Notes: a model not told the origin generated them from the sequence alone. A stretch of 64,000 nt of DNA from Chrysogorgia sp. JL179-B06 (GCA_035772405.1 JAYKKM010000181.1:419001-483000), one strand, 5' to 3'; counted from the first letter of the stretch, positions 1-8,921 are shown. Translations and numbers: made by a program.

Positions 1-1
1 C

Positions 2-577
2 AATCCAAGCGAGAATATGCTGCGTGAGTCTAGAATAGGCGACGCTGGTACATTGCAAATAAAAGCAAACCATTTTCGAGACTTGATAGACAAAGCGGGT
101 GAGAGAATGGCAGAGCTTGGTAAAAAAGATCTCACAACTGTGGGGAGCGAAGAGCACGTTAATCTAGCCGAAAGAGTGATTGGACTCATACAGGCTAGAG
201 ACATGATTATTGAACAGCGGGAAATAGAAGAGGTTAGAGAGCGACAAGAGATCGACATTGACAGGTTTCAGAAGTTCAAGAAATGGGCTAGAGAAAACAT
301 GGTTGGGATGAGTGCTTTAGCGATTTCAGTGGCAGCAATTGTGACGACTGTTATTATCGCTGGGAGGTCTAACGTTATGAAAGGCGCTATGGCCACGAGG
401 TCGTTTGCACAGGCTGTTAAAAACGCGATAACGAAGATGGGTCCATGGGCTGTTGGGTTGGCTAACTTAGTTTACGACGCGCTGGTGACAGGTGCAAAGG
501 GTCTCGCTTGGCTAGCTCGAAATCTGTGGGTGTTTGCGGTGACATTCGCGTGGCTTGCGTACAATTATCTAAACTAG
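2..577 (+). CDS. Membrane-anchored Polinton protein X (outer copy), 5' end missing
   Basis: The frame is open from the window edge, so the start lies upstream. It matches the C-terminal part of the inner gene at 17162-18169 almost residue for residue. The visible part has a charged helical region (about residues 10-95) with many Glu, Arg and Gln, then a strongly hydrophobic region with a first membrane segment (ALAISVAAIVTTVIIAG) and a second near the C-terminus (LWVFAVTFAWLAYNY). The same hydrophobic tail is found in the next gene, Y. I do not recognise a family. Position just before the capsid gene suggests a minor virion or membrane-interacting protein, which is inference. Confidence 0.75.
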   Translation, partial: NPSENMLRESRIGDAGTLQIKANHFRDLIDKAGERMAELGKKDLTTVGSEEHVNLAERVIGLIQARDMIIEQREIEEVRERQEIDIDRFQKFKKWARENMVGMSALAISVAAIVTTVIIAGRSNVMKGAMATRSFAQAVKNAITKMGPWAVGLANLVYDALVTGAKGLAWLARNLWVFAVTFAWLAYNYLN

Positions 578-602
578 AAAGAAAATGTGATTCGTAGGAG
601 TC

Positions 603-636
603 AGAGAGCGATATTCAAAATGTGAGCTAATGTAAT
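603..636 (+). repeat. Relic of the integrase 3' end between X and Y (outer copy)
   Basis: The bases before the Y start codon repeat the last codons and stop of the integrase gene plus its short spacer, as at 17128-17161 and 18195-18228. Here they follow the stop of X and encode nothing. This is a scar of the duplication that produced X and Y. Confidence 0.8.
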
Positions 637-2076
637 ATGGCTGAAGGTGGGGAAGTTTTTGACGAGATTGAGATGGAAACCCTCAATAAGTACGAAGACA
701 TGAGTAATGAGCAATTAGAAAAGACGCTCGCCGATGTTGAAGACGTTATTGAAGGCATGTACGGTAAGCACACTGAAGACAACATGCCGGAAGACGTTCG
801 TGTTAATTACAACGACTATCAAGACTATGCGAAAAAGATACTGAGTGAGCTAGACGCGAGGCGAGGTGGGCAAAAAGAGACGTCATTTATTGATACTGAT
901 GATGGTAAGACGGTGACGATAAGGGGAACCAACACAGAAGTCCCTGCAGTGGAGTTTGTTGAGCAGGAGTCATATGGTGATGTCAATGACGAGAGTTTTA
1001 GTATAGCTTTTGAAGAGGAGAAAGAAATTGAGAGAAGGCTGGGCGAGCTAAAAGCATCCAACAAAAAGCTAACAGAAAACAACGTAAAAAGAATCAAGCT
1101 AATAAACAAGAAAATACGTAAATTAAGCAAAAAGGCACTCGGTCAAGACGACGCGTCAAGGAAAATAGTCAACAGGTCGCAGGTTACGGACTCGGGGGCT
1201 ATTCTTTTCAAACCGGTAAACAAAGACGGTAAATATGGAAAACCCAAACTAATTCTAAAACCTGGGAAAAAAGGTTTGATCTACAGTAAAGACGCGAGTA
1301 GTAAAAACGTGATCGAGCAGTTCAAAAAGTTAGTTAGTCAAATCCCTGAGAATGCAGAAACAACAGTTGCCACAACAGAAGTGATCCCAGACGACTTCCC
1401 AGTGATTGAGACAAGAGTGGATCACGACGACATACCTGGGTTATCACCAGACGAGAACCGTGATCTGAGTGGTGTGGTTAATCCAAGCGATAGTGTGGTG
1501 CCTGAGTCAAGAACAGGTGACGATGGTGCGTTGCAAGCGCAGGTAGACCACTTTCAAGAGACGATAGATGAGACGAGTGGGAGATTGGCAAAGCTTGATA
1601 AAAAAACTAACCAAACTGGTCTCACGCCTGACGAAGAGCGAGAGCACGTTGGTTTGGTTGAAAGAGAGTCAGGACTCAAGCAAGCCAGAGACAGAACTAT
1701 TGAGCAGCGACAAATAGAGGAAGTTAGAGAGCAACAAGAGATCGACATTGATAGGTTTCAGAGATTCAAGGAATGGGCTAAAGAAAATATGGTTGGGTTG
1801 AGCGCTGTAGCGATTTCAGTGGCTGGAATTATAACAACTATCATTATCGCTGGGAGATCTGCTGTTATGAAAGGCGCTATGGCCACGAGGTCATTTGCAC
1901 AGGCTGTTAAGAACGCAATCACGAAGATGGGTCCATGGGCTGTTGGGCTGGCTAATTTAGTTTACAATATGTTGACGTTGGGTGCGAAGGGTCTCGCATG
2001 GTTGGCCCAAAATCTCTGGGTACTTGCGGTGGTACTTGCGTGGTTTGCCTATGATTATTACAAGCTAAAACGGTAG
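637..2076 (+). CDS. Membrane-anchored Polinton protein Y (outer copy)
   Basis: A 479-aa protein. The N-terminal part (1-90) is acidic and helical, beginning with a motif shared with X (KYEDMSNEQLE). Residues about 130-170 form a Lys-rich coiled-coil-like segment. Residues 180-240 contain a compact Gly/Lys-rich stretch (VNKDGKYGKPKLILKPG). The last 170 residues repeat the X tail: a charged helix, then two hydrophobic segments and a final KLKR. It is very similar to the inner copy at 18229-19671. No enzyme motif is visible. It lies 23 bp before the capsid gene. A structural or membrane-active virion role is possible but unproven. Confidence 0.8.
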   Translation: MAEGGEVFDEIEMETLNKYEDMSNEQLEKTLADVEDVIEGMYGKHTEDNMPEDVRVNYNDYQDYAKKILSELDARRGGQKETSFIDTDDGKTVTIRGTNTEVPAVEFVEQESYGDVNDESFSIAFEEEKEIERRLGELKASNKKLTENNVKRIKLINKKIRKLSKKALGQDDASRKIVNRSQVTDSGAILFKPVNKDGKYGKPKLILKPGKKGLIYSKDASSKNVIEQFKKLVSQIPENAETTVATTEVIPDDFPVIETRVDHDDIPGLSPDENRDLSGVVNPSDSVVPESRTGDDGALQAQVDHFQETIDETSGRLAKLDKKTNQTGLTPDEEREHVGLVERESGLKQARDRTIEQRQIEEVREQQEIDIDRFQRFKEWAKENMVGLSAVAISVAGIITTIIIAGRSAVMKGAMATRSFAQAVKNAITKMGPWAVGLANLVYNMLTLGAKGLAWLAQNLWVLAVVLAWFAYDYYKLKR

Positions 2077-2099
2077 CGATAAAACATATGTAAAGGTAT

Positions 2100-3338
2100 A
2101 TGAACATCACGTCAGCAGAGTTGAGTCCTGGTTTTAGACGAGCGACCATGGGTGGCATAAAAGGGGTGAGAACGCAACACGTAATCACGTTGAACCCTAA
2201 TAAGGTCAGTCCTGGCGAGGAACTTTACATCGATATACCTAAGCTCAAGGTTAGTAGCTGCTTGGTGCCTGGATCGTTGGGTCTAGTGTTCGACTTTAAG
2301 AATGCAAACGCCAAAAGCTGGTTCTTGAACAATGTCAGCAAGTTGTTGGTTGAGAAACTTGTTGTGAGGCTAGCTGGGGAAACTGTGTATGACAATAATG
2401 GGGAAAATTACACTGGTGTTTATCGCGACCTTTGGGAAAGTGTCACTGCGCGAGACCAAATGATTGACTACGGTATTGGTGGTGAGAACTTGAGAAAGCT
2501 AGTTTCTAAGGATGACAGTGGTGCGACGAGTGGGAACGCCGCTAAAGTTAGTGACGCGTTGATGTTTGGTGTGATTGGAACGAAACAGCGGATTAAGCTC
2601 GGCAAGATCATGAACGACCACGGGTTGTACGCCCCTTTTAGCATGAACAACAACTTGCAGTATGTGATCACACTTCCGAAGGCCGCAGACATCATGGTGG
2701 CGCAATCCGGTAGCGCTGTGGGTGGATACACTCTGGAGAACCTTGAGCTTGAGTACGAAACGATTGATAACCAGGAGCTCGCTGACGAAATAGCGTCGGG
2801 CTATGCAAGTGGTCGTAGTTTGTCATATGAGCACGTTACGTTGATGAAAACCACCGAATGGGACAAAGGCACGACCATTGTGAATGAAAACATTAATCTT
2901 CCAAGAAAAAGCATGAAGGCGATTGTGTTGCTATTCACAAATAAGGTGCGAACAGACAGTGAGGAGTTTCTTTACCCAAATATTGATAGTGTTAGAGTCA
3001 CAATCGAAGGTGTGCCAAATAGTGTGTACTCACAAGGCATCCCAAAGTCGAAGTTCTATGCAGAAGCGAAACGATTGTTTGGGTTGGGTGAAGAACACGC
3101 TCAGTTCATGACCATACAGAAGTTCTATAAAGATGGCTTTGCGTTAGTCATCGACTTGAGGAGTGTTCAAGATAATCGCAATGTCGCCACTGGCAAGAAC
3201 ATTGTAAACACACAATCTGGCGTGCTTCTTGAAATCACTAAAAAAGTGACGACTGCGAATGTCATGTGCAGGGTGTTTGTGATAAGTGATGGGTTGGTCA
3301 ACTTTATGAACAATGGGCTGCAATCAATCCAGTATTAA
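2100..3338 (+). CDS. MCP: Polinton major capsid protein (outer copy)
   Basis: A 412-aa beta-rich protein, nearly identical to 19694-20932 in the inner element. Length, Gly/Asn-rich beta-strand pattern without membrane segments, and position just before the FtsK/HerA-type packaging ATPase are those of the double jelly-roll capsid proteins of Polintons. Jelly-roll folds cannot be proved by eye, so the call rests on gene order and general character. The reading frame is intact. The ATPase that should follow 9 bp later is displaced to 22639 because the inner Polinton inserted directly after this gene. Confidence 0.82.
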   Translation: MNITSAELSPGFRRATMGGIKGVRTQHVITLNPNKVSPGEELYIDIPKLKVSSCLVPGSLGLVFDFKNANAKSWFLNNVSKLLVEKLVVRLAGETVYDNNGENYTGVYRDLWESVTARDQMIDYGIGGENLRKLVSKDDSGATSGNAAKVSDALMFGVIGTKQRIKLGKIMNDHGLYAPFSMNNNLQYVITLPKAADIMVAQSGSAVGGYTLENLELEYETIDNQELADEIASGYASGRSLSYEHVTLMKTTEWDKGTTIVNENINLPRKSMKAIVLLFTNKVRTDSEEFLYPNIDSVRVTIEGVPNSVYSQGIPKSKFYAEAKRLFGLGEEHAQFMTIQKFYKDGFALVIDLRSVQDNRNVATGKNIVNTQSGVLLEITKKVTTANVMCRVFVISDGLVNFMNNGLQSIQY

Positions 3339-3352
3339 ATCAAACGTGAGTT

Positions 3353-3358
3353 AATGGA
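3353..3358. repeat. Left 6-bp target-site duplication (AATGGA) of the inner Polinton
   Basis: AATGGA lies directly before the left terminus and is repeated at 22638-22643 directly after the right terminus. Six bp is the duplication length known for Polinton integrases. The target covers the ATG start codon of the outer ATPase gene. Confidence 0.95.
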
Positions 3359-3518
3359 AGTAGTATAGAGAGTGGCGGTACGAGCTCAGTCAACGTCAAC
3401 CGTAATATAAACACCAAAACATCGCCAAATTTGTGTCGAGCCACAACTTAGCGATGTTTTAGTGTTTATGTTTTACAGTTGACGTTGGTGAGCTCGTACC
3501 ACCACTCTCTATACTACT
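3359..3518. repeat. Terminal palindrome within left TIR
   Basis: The first about 80 bases and the next about 80 bases are inverted copies of each other with a few mismatches. The terminus AGTAGTATAG reappears inverted as CTATACTACT at 3509-3518. The same palindrome is at 22478-22637 and, decayed, at about 24166-24325. Confidence 0.93.
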
Positions 3519-3611
3519 ATGGCAATCATTAGTCAATCTAAACACCCCTCCCATGTTTTCTACTCAATTGATAAGAAATACTAAAATAATGATTTTCGCT
3601 AAATTTAGAGC

Positions 3612-3775
3612 TAGAATGTGTCGTTTCATCATTTTCACGTCTTTAAAAAGTGGAGAATGTCGTTTCAACGTTTTCGCGTATTTAGAAAAAGGCATAGTGT
3701 GCCACTTCAACGTTTTCACACATTTAAAAAAGTAGAAGGTGTCATTTCAACATTTTTACATTTTTGTTCAACAAA
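3612..3775. repeat. Tandem array of about 40-bp repeats in left TIR
   Basis: About four imperfect copies of a unit built on GTCGTTTCAACGTTTTC followed by an A/T-rich part ending in a run of A. Mirror copies are in the right TIR at 22221-22384. The outer element has a related array with a longer unit at 23810-24060. Apparent reading frames across it are repeat artefacts. Confidence 0.75.
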
Positions 3776-3932
3776 CTACCGACACGTTCCACTGTTGTCT
3801 CACAAATTCACGCGCGAAAAAAAACCACCAGATTTTGGTTCTAGTGGTGATGTTTATCCAAATGGATAGCGAAATGGTGCTCTTTTGATCGGCTAACAAC
3901 GTTAGCTAACAAATAGCCAACTACTCTACAAA

Positions 3933-6900
3933 TTAGTCCGTTTGCTCACTACTCTCAGTGGTGTCTCTCACTACAATGTTTTTGTGACCATATGCATAGG
4001 AGTCAATACCATTTTCTAAAAGGTATCGTTTATCGTCGAAGCAGGATAGCGATACTTTATTAATTTCATAACTACCAATCTGATGTTTGACACTTCTAAT
4101 GGTCTTCATTGTGTGTCGCAATTGTTTCTGCTCAAGTAACACACTTTTGTAATCTTCGTGTCTGATTACCTTTTTAATTATATTTTTTCTAATACCTTTT
4201 GCAGTTTTCCCACCACCTCCATCCTCTTTCAAATAGCTGTACATTTTACTACGCAACCCAACGAACTCAATAATTGGCGTTCCAGCGCACTCGTCTTTCA
4301 TCTTACCAATAACTTTCTTGTTCTCTTTGAAAGCGAATGGGCTGTCTGCAGGGTAGTCGCTATTGTCGAACTTTTCGCACTCCATCATAAAGTCGGAATA
4401 AACGTCGTCAGTTTTTATTGTGTACAGCAGACTGTCAGTGTCAGTGAAGTGCAATCTGCAGGTGTCGCTAGAGTACTTTTTCATAATGTAGTTATAGTGA
4501 AAATCATACATCAGCGTTTTACTCAAGTCTAGTATGCACATACCCACATACGCGGGTCGATTTAGTGTCAGCGTTTCTTTAACTTTGTGGACAGCGACTA
4601 AGTTCTCGCTAAATATCTTGCAAGACACAAACGTCGGCTTCGAGACGAGCTTTTCTAATTTCCCAGCAGTTGTCACTAGTCTCACGCCAACGCGCTTCCT
4701 CAAATTTTCCATTGTTTTTCCAAACACACTGTTGTTCATCAACTTGAAGAAGTCCTTCTCGAAAGCGTTCTTAGCTGCGGTTCTTTTGACTGTGTTAAAG
4801 TCGATGTACTTACCCAACCACTTGGACTGGTCAAACTGTAGGACCCTATGAGTCTTTTTGATTTTTAACCCAAGGTCCATGTACAACTGCAGATTTCCAT
4901 AGTGACACACATACTTTTTTTTGTCCATCAAATTAGTCACCAGCTTCTTTACACCACCAACACTCACGTTAAACTTGTTTTTGATTTTTGTGCAGTACTC
5001 CGACAACATGTCAACAGTTATCTCCATCTTCTCAGGAGCCAACGGGTAATCGTTGTGTAGGTCATGCAAATGGGCTGGATACTCCAAGTCGACTTCAAGC
5101 AGCAGGCCCTTTTCACTACCGTCGTGATAGTCGTGCAGATTAACTTTTTCTATTTCTTTCTCAGTCAACCACTTGAAGCCGCCCGTGGGTAGACTTCGAC
5201 TCATCGCCCATCCATACAAATTGTTGGCGTCAAGGTACATCAAATACTTCGACTCTTGCGCTTTATCATACCCCTTCATGTATTTATTATTCGCCACACC
5301 ATGTCTGTTGCATATGTAGCTCACACCACCACGCATACCTAATTCTACGAACTGGAACATGTCAATGTCGGACAATAATTCGAGTTCTACTCCAGTCATC
5401 TTTAACATGGCGTCCCAAGCTAATCCGGGTGATGTGAAATAATGGCAAGGGTCTAATTTATACTCGCGATGGCATGTCTTTCTAAAGTTCTCAAAAACGT
5501 CGGCGAGCAAGAGCACATCGCTTTTCAAATACAGGTCGTGGTACCCACCCATACTTTCAACGTCGAAGTAGTCCCACACGTCACAAGCGCGCTCGTGCAT
5601 TTCTTCCGTGATGTGCTCGTCATTCAGAACGCTGTAGAAATCTTTTTTGGAGGGTAGCTCGCATTCATCGAATTTATCAAAGGAGTTCATATAATCATAG
5701 GGATAGACCCCCTTTCTTGTCATTAGTGCCAACCCCTCATCACGAAACACTTCTGACGTGTACTTGAAAGCGTCCCTTGGTAGGTTCTTCACCAAGTTGT
5801 CTAGACCACTACTCATGAACTGAAAGCTGTCCAAGAACACCAAGTTTTTCCCAAGCATGAACGCCATGTACTTCTCCATGTTGTTCGGTATCACATTTAT
5901 GTCTTGGCCGAACTTGCCAATCTCCTGCATGATGAAATGACTATCGTAGCCACGTAAGTTATGAAAGATCACAGGAATTTTATCGGTTAACTTAAAGTTC
6001 ACATTACAGTCACGATGCGCGGACCCTCTGTACTTACCTGACACGTGACAGTGGTCTCTCACTCTAACGTCAGCGCCAGTGTACTCAACGCTGCAAATAT
6101 GACAACTCTTAGCCTCGTCGAAATTCTTCTTATCGTCGTCAGTCAGCATCATTTCTTTGTTAAAGTGACTCTCAGATGTCTTTTTACAATATTCAACAAT
6201 TTCTAGCATCTCCCCAATAAACTTGTTAACTGCATTTTCACCGCGATACACTTTCACTGGCTTACTGTACTCGTTGTCGTAGCAACAAACTAATTTATAC
6301 CCATAACCGCAGTCGACGTGTCTCTGATAAGCGTTTGTGTAGCTACACTCGCTTGACAGCTTTGTTGCTGTGTGCACCTTCTGTGTGATAGCCTCAAAGT
6401 CTGCGTACACCACAAATGGTACGTTTAGCTGCCTACTAAAATTCTCATATTTCACTTTCGCACCTTTTTGCGGCATTTTAATAGCTTGCTTCCCATTGAT
6501 GACCAAACACACTTCCACATGGCTTTCAAGTACGTCCTCTCGGGTGAAGCACTGCAAACAATACCTACAAAAGTGCTTTCTCGCCTCGTGCTTTGTTTGC
6601 CGGTGCATGAATTTATTAAAATCGCGAATGTAGACGTAATGCTTGTTACCTATGTCATTAGTTATCAACAACAAGTCCATATGGTCAGGGTGCGCTTCCT
6701 TAGAAACGTACACAGGGAATGGCTGCTTATTTTCATACCCAAAAACATTAATGCTAATATCGTTTGCCTTTTCGATCTTGTTGTAGTCTTTGACTGATAC
6801 TGGGAAGTCAATTCCGTCATAATTCAGCTCACTGACATGCCTAGCGTACTTCGACGTTCTATCAGAGTTTTTTCCAACAGGAAACTTATGTGCTAGGTGA

Positions 6901-7640
6901 CACCATCTAAAGCACTCGTTGTCATCATCGTTATTTACGTTTATCAAGCCCTTCTTACTGTTACGCAGCTCCTTTGGCAACGCAATGTAGCTACTCCCAC
7001 GCAGAGGTCTGTAAATAGCGATATTGACGTAGTGCGCATCTATTTTGTCGATAGTCCATCCAGACCCCTCAGATAACCAGCCGGCTATCCGCGTCAAAAT
7101 CTGCTCCGACCCACGATTGGCGACACCCTCGATGTCGTGGTCATTAATGACGACAAACGTTCCGCTGTTAAAGTAGGCAGTTTTGTATGTGGTCTTATTG
7201 AGTTCTAAAACTTTCTCAAAAGTGACCTTGACTGTCTCCACCACTTTCATTCCGTTGGTCTCACCTAGTTCACGTCTCAAAAGGTTGATGACAGCGCTTC
7301 TACTACCATTTACCTGATTAATGTCTCTATCGTTAACCACCTCGACTCCATAGGACCTTGTGAACCCTCTCAGTGCTCGATCCAACAGCCGTGGGCTATG
7401 GTCCTCAACTGTGGGTTGTGCCTCCTGGTCTCTAACAAGACGGTTGTGTGTCCGACTACCAACGTTAACTCGCCTGTTTGTCAGCGGGTTAATAGTACTG
7501 ACATTTGTCGTGTCGCTAAAAACACCGTCTCTAACAAGTCGATTGTAGACTCGCCCATGAACGTTGACTGCTCTACCTGTTAGTGGATTTACAACGGCTG
7601 CACCATTTCTAACAAGTGAGTTTTCTGTGACGTCACCCAT
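3933..7640 (-). CDS. polB: Protein-primed family B DNA polymerase (pPolB)
   Basis: A 1235-aa polymerase that would replicate the element. The N-terminus has two copies of an NPLTGR/NPLTNR-type motif (residues about 18-70). A C2H2-like finger (CRYCLQCF..H) is near 360, and the exonuclease motif YADFEA is near 415. An endonuclease-VII-like zinc region (CHIC, DHCHVSGKYRG, CN) lies near 525-560, and HNLRGYDSHF near 570 is the second exonuclease motif. Polymerase motifs are YLDANNLYGWAMS (A), NNSVFGKTMEN (B) and FTDTDSLLYTI (C, catalytic Asp pair). Length fits Polinton polymerases, which run over 1000 aa. The final residues SSEQTD lie inside the TIR and are shared with the gene at the other end. 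It slightly overlaps the next gene upstream. All catalytic motifs are present. Confidence 0.97.
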   Translation of the reverse strand: MGDVTENSLVRNGAAVVNPLTGRAVNVHGRVYNRLVRDGVFSDTTNVSTINPLTNRRVNVGSRTHNRLVRDQEAQPTVEDHSPRLLDRALRGFTRSYGVEVVNDRDINQVNGSRSAVINLLRRELGETNGMKVVETVKVTFEKVLELNKTTYKTAYFNSGTFVVINDHDIEGVANRGSEQILTRIAGWLSEGSGWTIDKIDAHYVNIAIYRPLRGSSYIALPKELRNSKKGLINVNNDDDNECFRWCHLAHKFPVGKNSDRTSKYARHVSELNYDGIDFPVSVKDYNKIEKANDISINVFGYENKQPFPVYVSKEAHPDHMDLLLITNDIGNKHYVYIRDFNKFMHRQTKHEARKHFCRYCLQCFTREDVLESHVEVCLVINGKQAIKMPQKGAKVKYENFSRQLNVPFVVYADFEAITQKVHTATKLSSECSYTNAYQRHVDCGYGYKLVCCYDNEYSKPVKVYRGENAVNKFIGEMLEIVEYCKKTSESHFNKEMMLTDDDKKNFDEAKSCHICSVEYTGADVRVRDHCHVSGKYRGSAHRDCNVNFKLTDKIPVIFHNLRGYDSHFIMQEIGKFGQDINVIPNNMEKYMAFMLGKNLVFLDSFQFMSSGLDNLVKNLPRDAFKYTSEVFRDEGLALMTRKGVYPYDYMNSFDKFDECELPSKKDFYSVLNDEHITEEMHERACDVWDYFDVESMGGYHDLYLKSDVLLLADVFENFRKTCHREYKLDPCHYFTSPGLAWDAMLKMTGVELELLSDIDMFQFVELGMRGGVSYICNRHGVANNKYMKGYDKAQESKYLMYLDANNLYGWAMSRSLPTGGFKWLTEKEIEKVNLHDYHDGSEKGLLLEVDLEYPAHLHDLHNDYPLAPEKMEITVDMLSEYCTKIKNKFNVSVGGVKKLVTNLMDKKKYVCHYGNLQLYMDLGLKIKKTHRVLQFDQSKWLGKYIDFNTVKRTAAKNAFEKDFFKLMNNSVFGKTMENLRKRVGVRLVTTAGKLEKLVSKPTFVSCKIFSENLVAVHKVKETLTLNRPAYVGMCILDLSKTLMYDFHYNYIMKKYSSDTCRLHFTDTDSLLYTIKTDDVYSDFMMECEKFDNSDYPADSPFAFKENKKVIGKMKDECAGTPIIEFVGLRSKMYSYLKEDGGGGKTAKGIRKNIIKKVIRHEDYKSVLLEQKQLRHTMKTIRSVKHQIGSYEINKVSLSCFDDKRYLLENGIDSYAYGHKNIVVRDTTESSEQTD

Positions 7641-8214
7641 GGCTTCTATATACTACACTTGTTTTTTTCCTAAGCCACTCGTCGTAGTAATTGTCACCAC
7701 TTTCACACCATCCCAGCTTTGGGTACACCACCCCAAACAGATTGTTATCAAACAAGTCTTTCACCTTCCCGTCTTTGAGGTCTGACACCTTCTTGAGTGT
7801 CTCAACTCGTCTTCTATGACACAACCTAATAATGTAGTACCCATATCTGCTGACATTTCTACCCTTGATCAAATTGCATGAGTGCAGCACATTGACAACT
7901 TTCAAGAAGTCCTCTTTTATCAACTCAAGGTGCTCGCACTTCACAACGTTCCGCAGTCTCCTCCCCATCCACCAAGACCGTTTGTGAACGCTTTTTAACC
8001 GCGTGAGTCTCATGTCGCTGTAACTCTGGGTGTAGCCCCATTCGGTGTCGCCACACTTTGGACATGCGTACCCACCACAGTCAATCAAACGTTTCACAAC
8101 GTCACAATCCGAGCAGTAGTAAAGCCTGAAGGTGTCTCCACACTCAATTTGCGTCTCACTCGCGATCTCATCAATTGTCAAACCATAACTCATCTGCCTC
8201 ATAAGTTTGTCCAT
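7633..8214 (-). CDS. Zinc-ribbon protein, possible late transcription factor
   Basis: A 193-aa basic protein with a four-cysteine zinc ribbon at residues about 33-58 (CSDC and CPKC separated by about 18 residues), followed by Arg/Lys-rich helices and an aromatic C-terminal part. The frame can be extended by a GTG codon, but the ATG at 8214 is the sensible start. It overlaps the start of the polymerase gene by 8 bp and is transcribed with it. Zinc-ribbon proteins related to poxvirus VLTF3 occur in Polinton-like and large DNA viruses, so a transcription factor is one option. I cannot establish that homology by eye. Confidence 0.7.
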   Translation of the reverse strand: MDKLMRQMSYGLTIDEIASETQIECGDTFRLYYCSDCDVVKRLIDCGGYACPKCGDTEWGYTQSYSDMRLTRLKSVHKRSWWMGRRLRNVVKCEHLELIKEDFLKVVNVLHSCNLIKGRNVSRYGYYIIRLCHRRRVETLKKVSDLKDGKVKDLFDNNLFGVVYPKLGWCESGDNYYDEWLRKKTSVVYRSHG

Positions 8215-8239
8215 CACTTATACTACTCCAACATTTTTT

Positions 8240-8659
8240 TCACCGAACTAGTACCCACACCGCTATTCCACTACCCAAACCTAGCGCGCTAACAAACAAT
8301 AATTGGTATTCCTTCATTTCCGCACTCGGTTGGTAGTAATCCGCAACCTTCGGGAGGTCAGTGAACACTCGTCCGCTGTACCGTATGGTCATTACGCTTC
8401 TAAGTTCTTCCAACGCGTGGTTTGTGTCATTGATGTCAGCATTAGCGTCAGAGAGCCGTTGTCGCAAACGCTGGATCTTATCTTTCTTAGCGACTTCATT
8501 CTCATACCACACTTCTTTCGCGCTGGCTAACTGTTCCAACGCATGGTTGTGTCTTTTCATCTCAGCTTCATAACCTGAATGATTAAACTTCGAAAACATA
8601 AAGCCAGCGCCTGCAAAAGCCACTGCGTTAAAAATCCCTCCAGCCACAACACTCGCCAT
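8240..8659 (-). CDS. Small protein with two membrane segments and a coiled coil
   Basis: A 139-aa protein. Residues about 3-22 are hydrophobic and Gly/Ala-rich (VVAGGIFNAVAFAGAGFMF). Residues 30-90 are a heptad-like charged helix likely to form a coiled coil. A second hydrophobic segment (LLFVSALGLGSGIAVWVLV) ends the protein. This topology suggests a membrane-tethered rod. It is the first of three small membrane proteins in a tight leftward cluster behind the polymerase. Family unknown. Confidence 0.7.
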   Translation of the reverse strand: MASVVAGGIFNAVAFAGAGFMFSKFNHSGYEAEMKRHNHALEQLASAKEVWYENEVAKKDKIQRLRQRLSDANADINDTNHALEELRSVMTIRYSGRVFTDLPKVADYYQPSAEMKEYQLLFVSALGLGSGIAVWVLVR

Positions 8660-8663
8660 TAAC

Positions 8664-8906
8664 TTACATTGATTTGAATGGATCTGTCGGTATCCACTTT
8701 TTCGATTGCACCCATTTTACTAACAGCGTTCCTGCACCAACAGCCGCAGCAAGTTTCACTGTACCTTTCACAGTCTCTGGTGTTCCCAATGGTTCCCCTA
8801 AAGCCTTTTTAGAAATCATACTCACTACCACAGCGCCAGTCGTGACAAGTAGCGCATCGTACAGTTCGTTCATAAGTTCTTTTCGATCGATCGCAGTCAT
8901 ATACAT
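8664..8906 (-). CDS. Small hydrophobic protein, family unknown
   Basis: An 80-aa protein with two hydrophobic stretches (about 15-35 and 48-65) joined by a short polar turn (KKALGEPLGTPETVKG) and a basic C-terminus. It sits 4 bp from the downstream gene and 15 bp from the upstream one, in an operon-like cluster of small membrane proteins. No enzyme motif is visible. An alternative start is the Met two codons later. Confidence 0.6.
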   Translation of the reverse strand: MYMTAIDRKELMNELYDALLVTTGAVVVSMISKKALGEPLGTPETVKGTVKLAAAVGAGTLLVKWVQSKKWIPTDPFKSM

Positions 8907-8921
8907 TGTCGCGTGTTTTGT

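Larger units (their letters stand above)
1..3358. mobile_element. Outer Polinton (Maverick), left part, cut by window edge
   Basis: This stretch carries the same gene series as 17600-20940 of the inner element (membrane-anchored protein X, its paralogue Y, major capsid protein) with small substitutions throughout. It then stops abruptly after the capsid gene at a 6-bp target duplication. The missing downstream genes (ATPase, terminal unknown gene, right TIR) resume at 22638, so 1-3358 and 22638-24325 are two halves of one element split by a second element. Its polymerase side and left TIR lie outside the window. Confidence 0.93.
3359..3960. repeat. Left terminal inverted repeat of inner Polinton
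   Basis: This is the inverted copy of 22036-22637, essentially without differences. In order it contains a 160-bp terminal palindrome, a conserved spacer, an array of about 40-bp repeats, and a short stretch with GTTAGC/GCTAAC inverted motifs. The inner end includes the last codons of the polymerase gene. Confidence 0.95.

Noticed and set aside
3359..3518. Transcription terminator or CRISPR-like repeat
   Set aside because: The inverted repeat is the transposon terminus, is far too long for a terminator, and no spacer-repeat array exists.
3553..3869. Open frames rich in Phe, Lys and His in the TIR, repeated in inverted form at 22127-22443
   Set aside because: They are translations of the subterminal tandem repeats; identical because the TIRs are identical. 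No conserved protein features.
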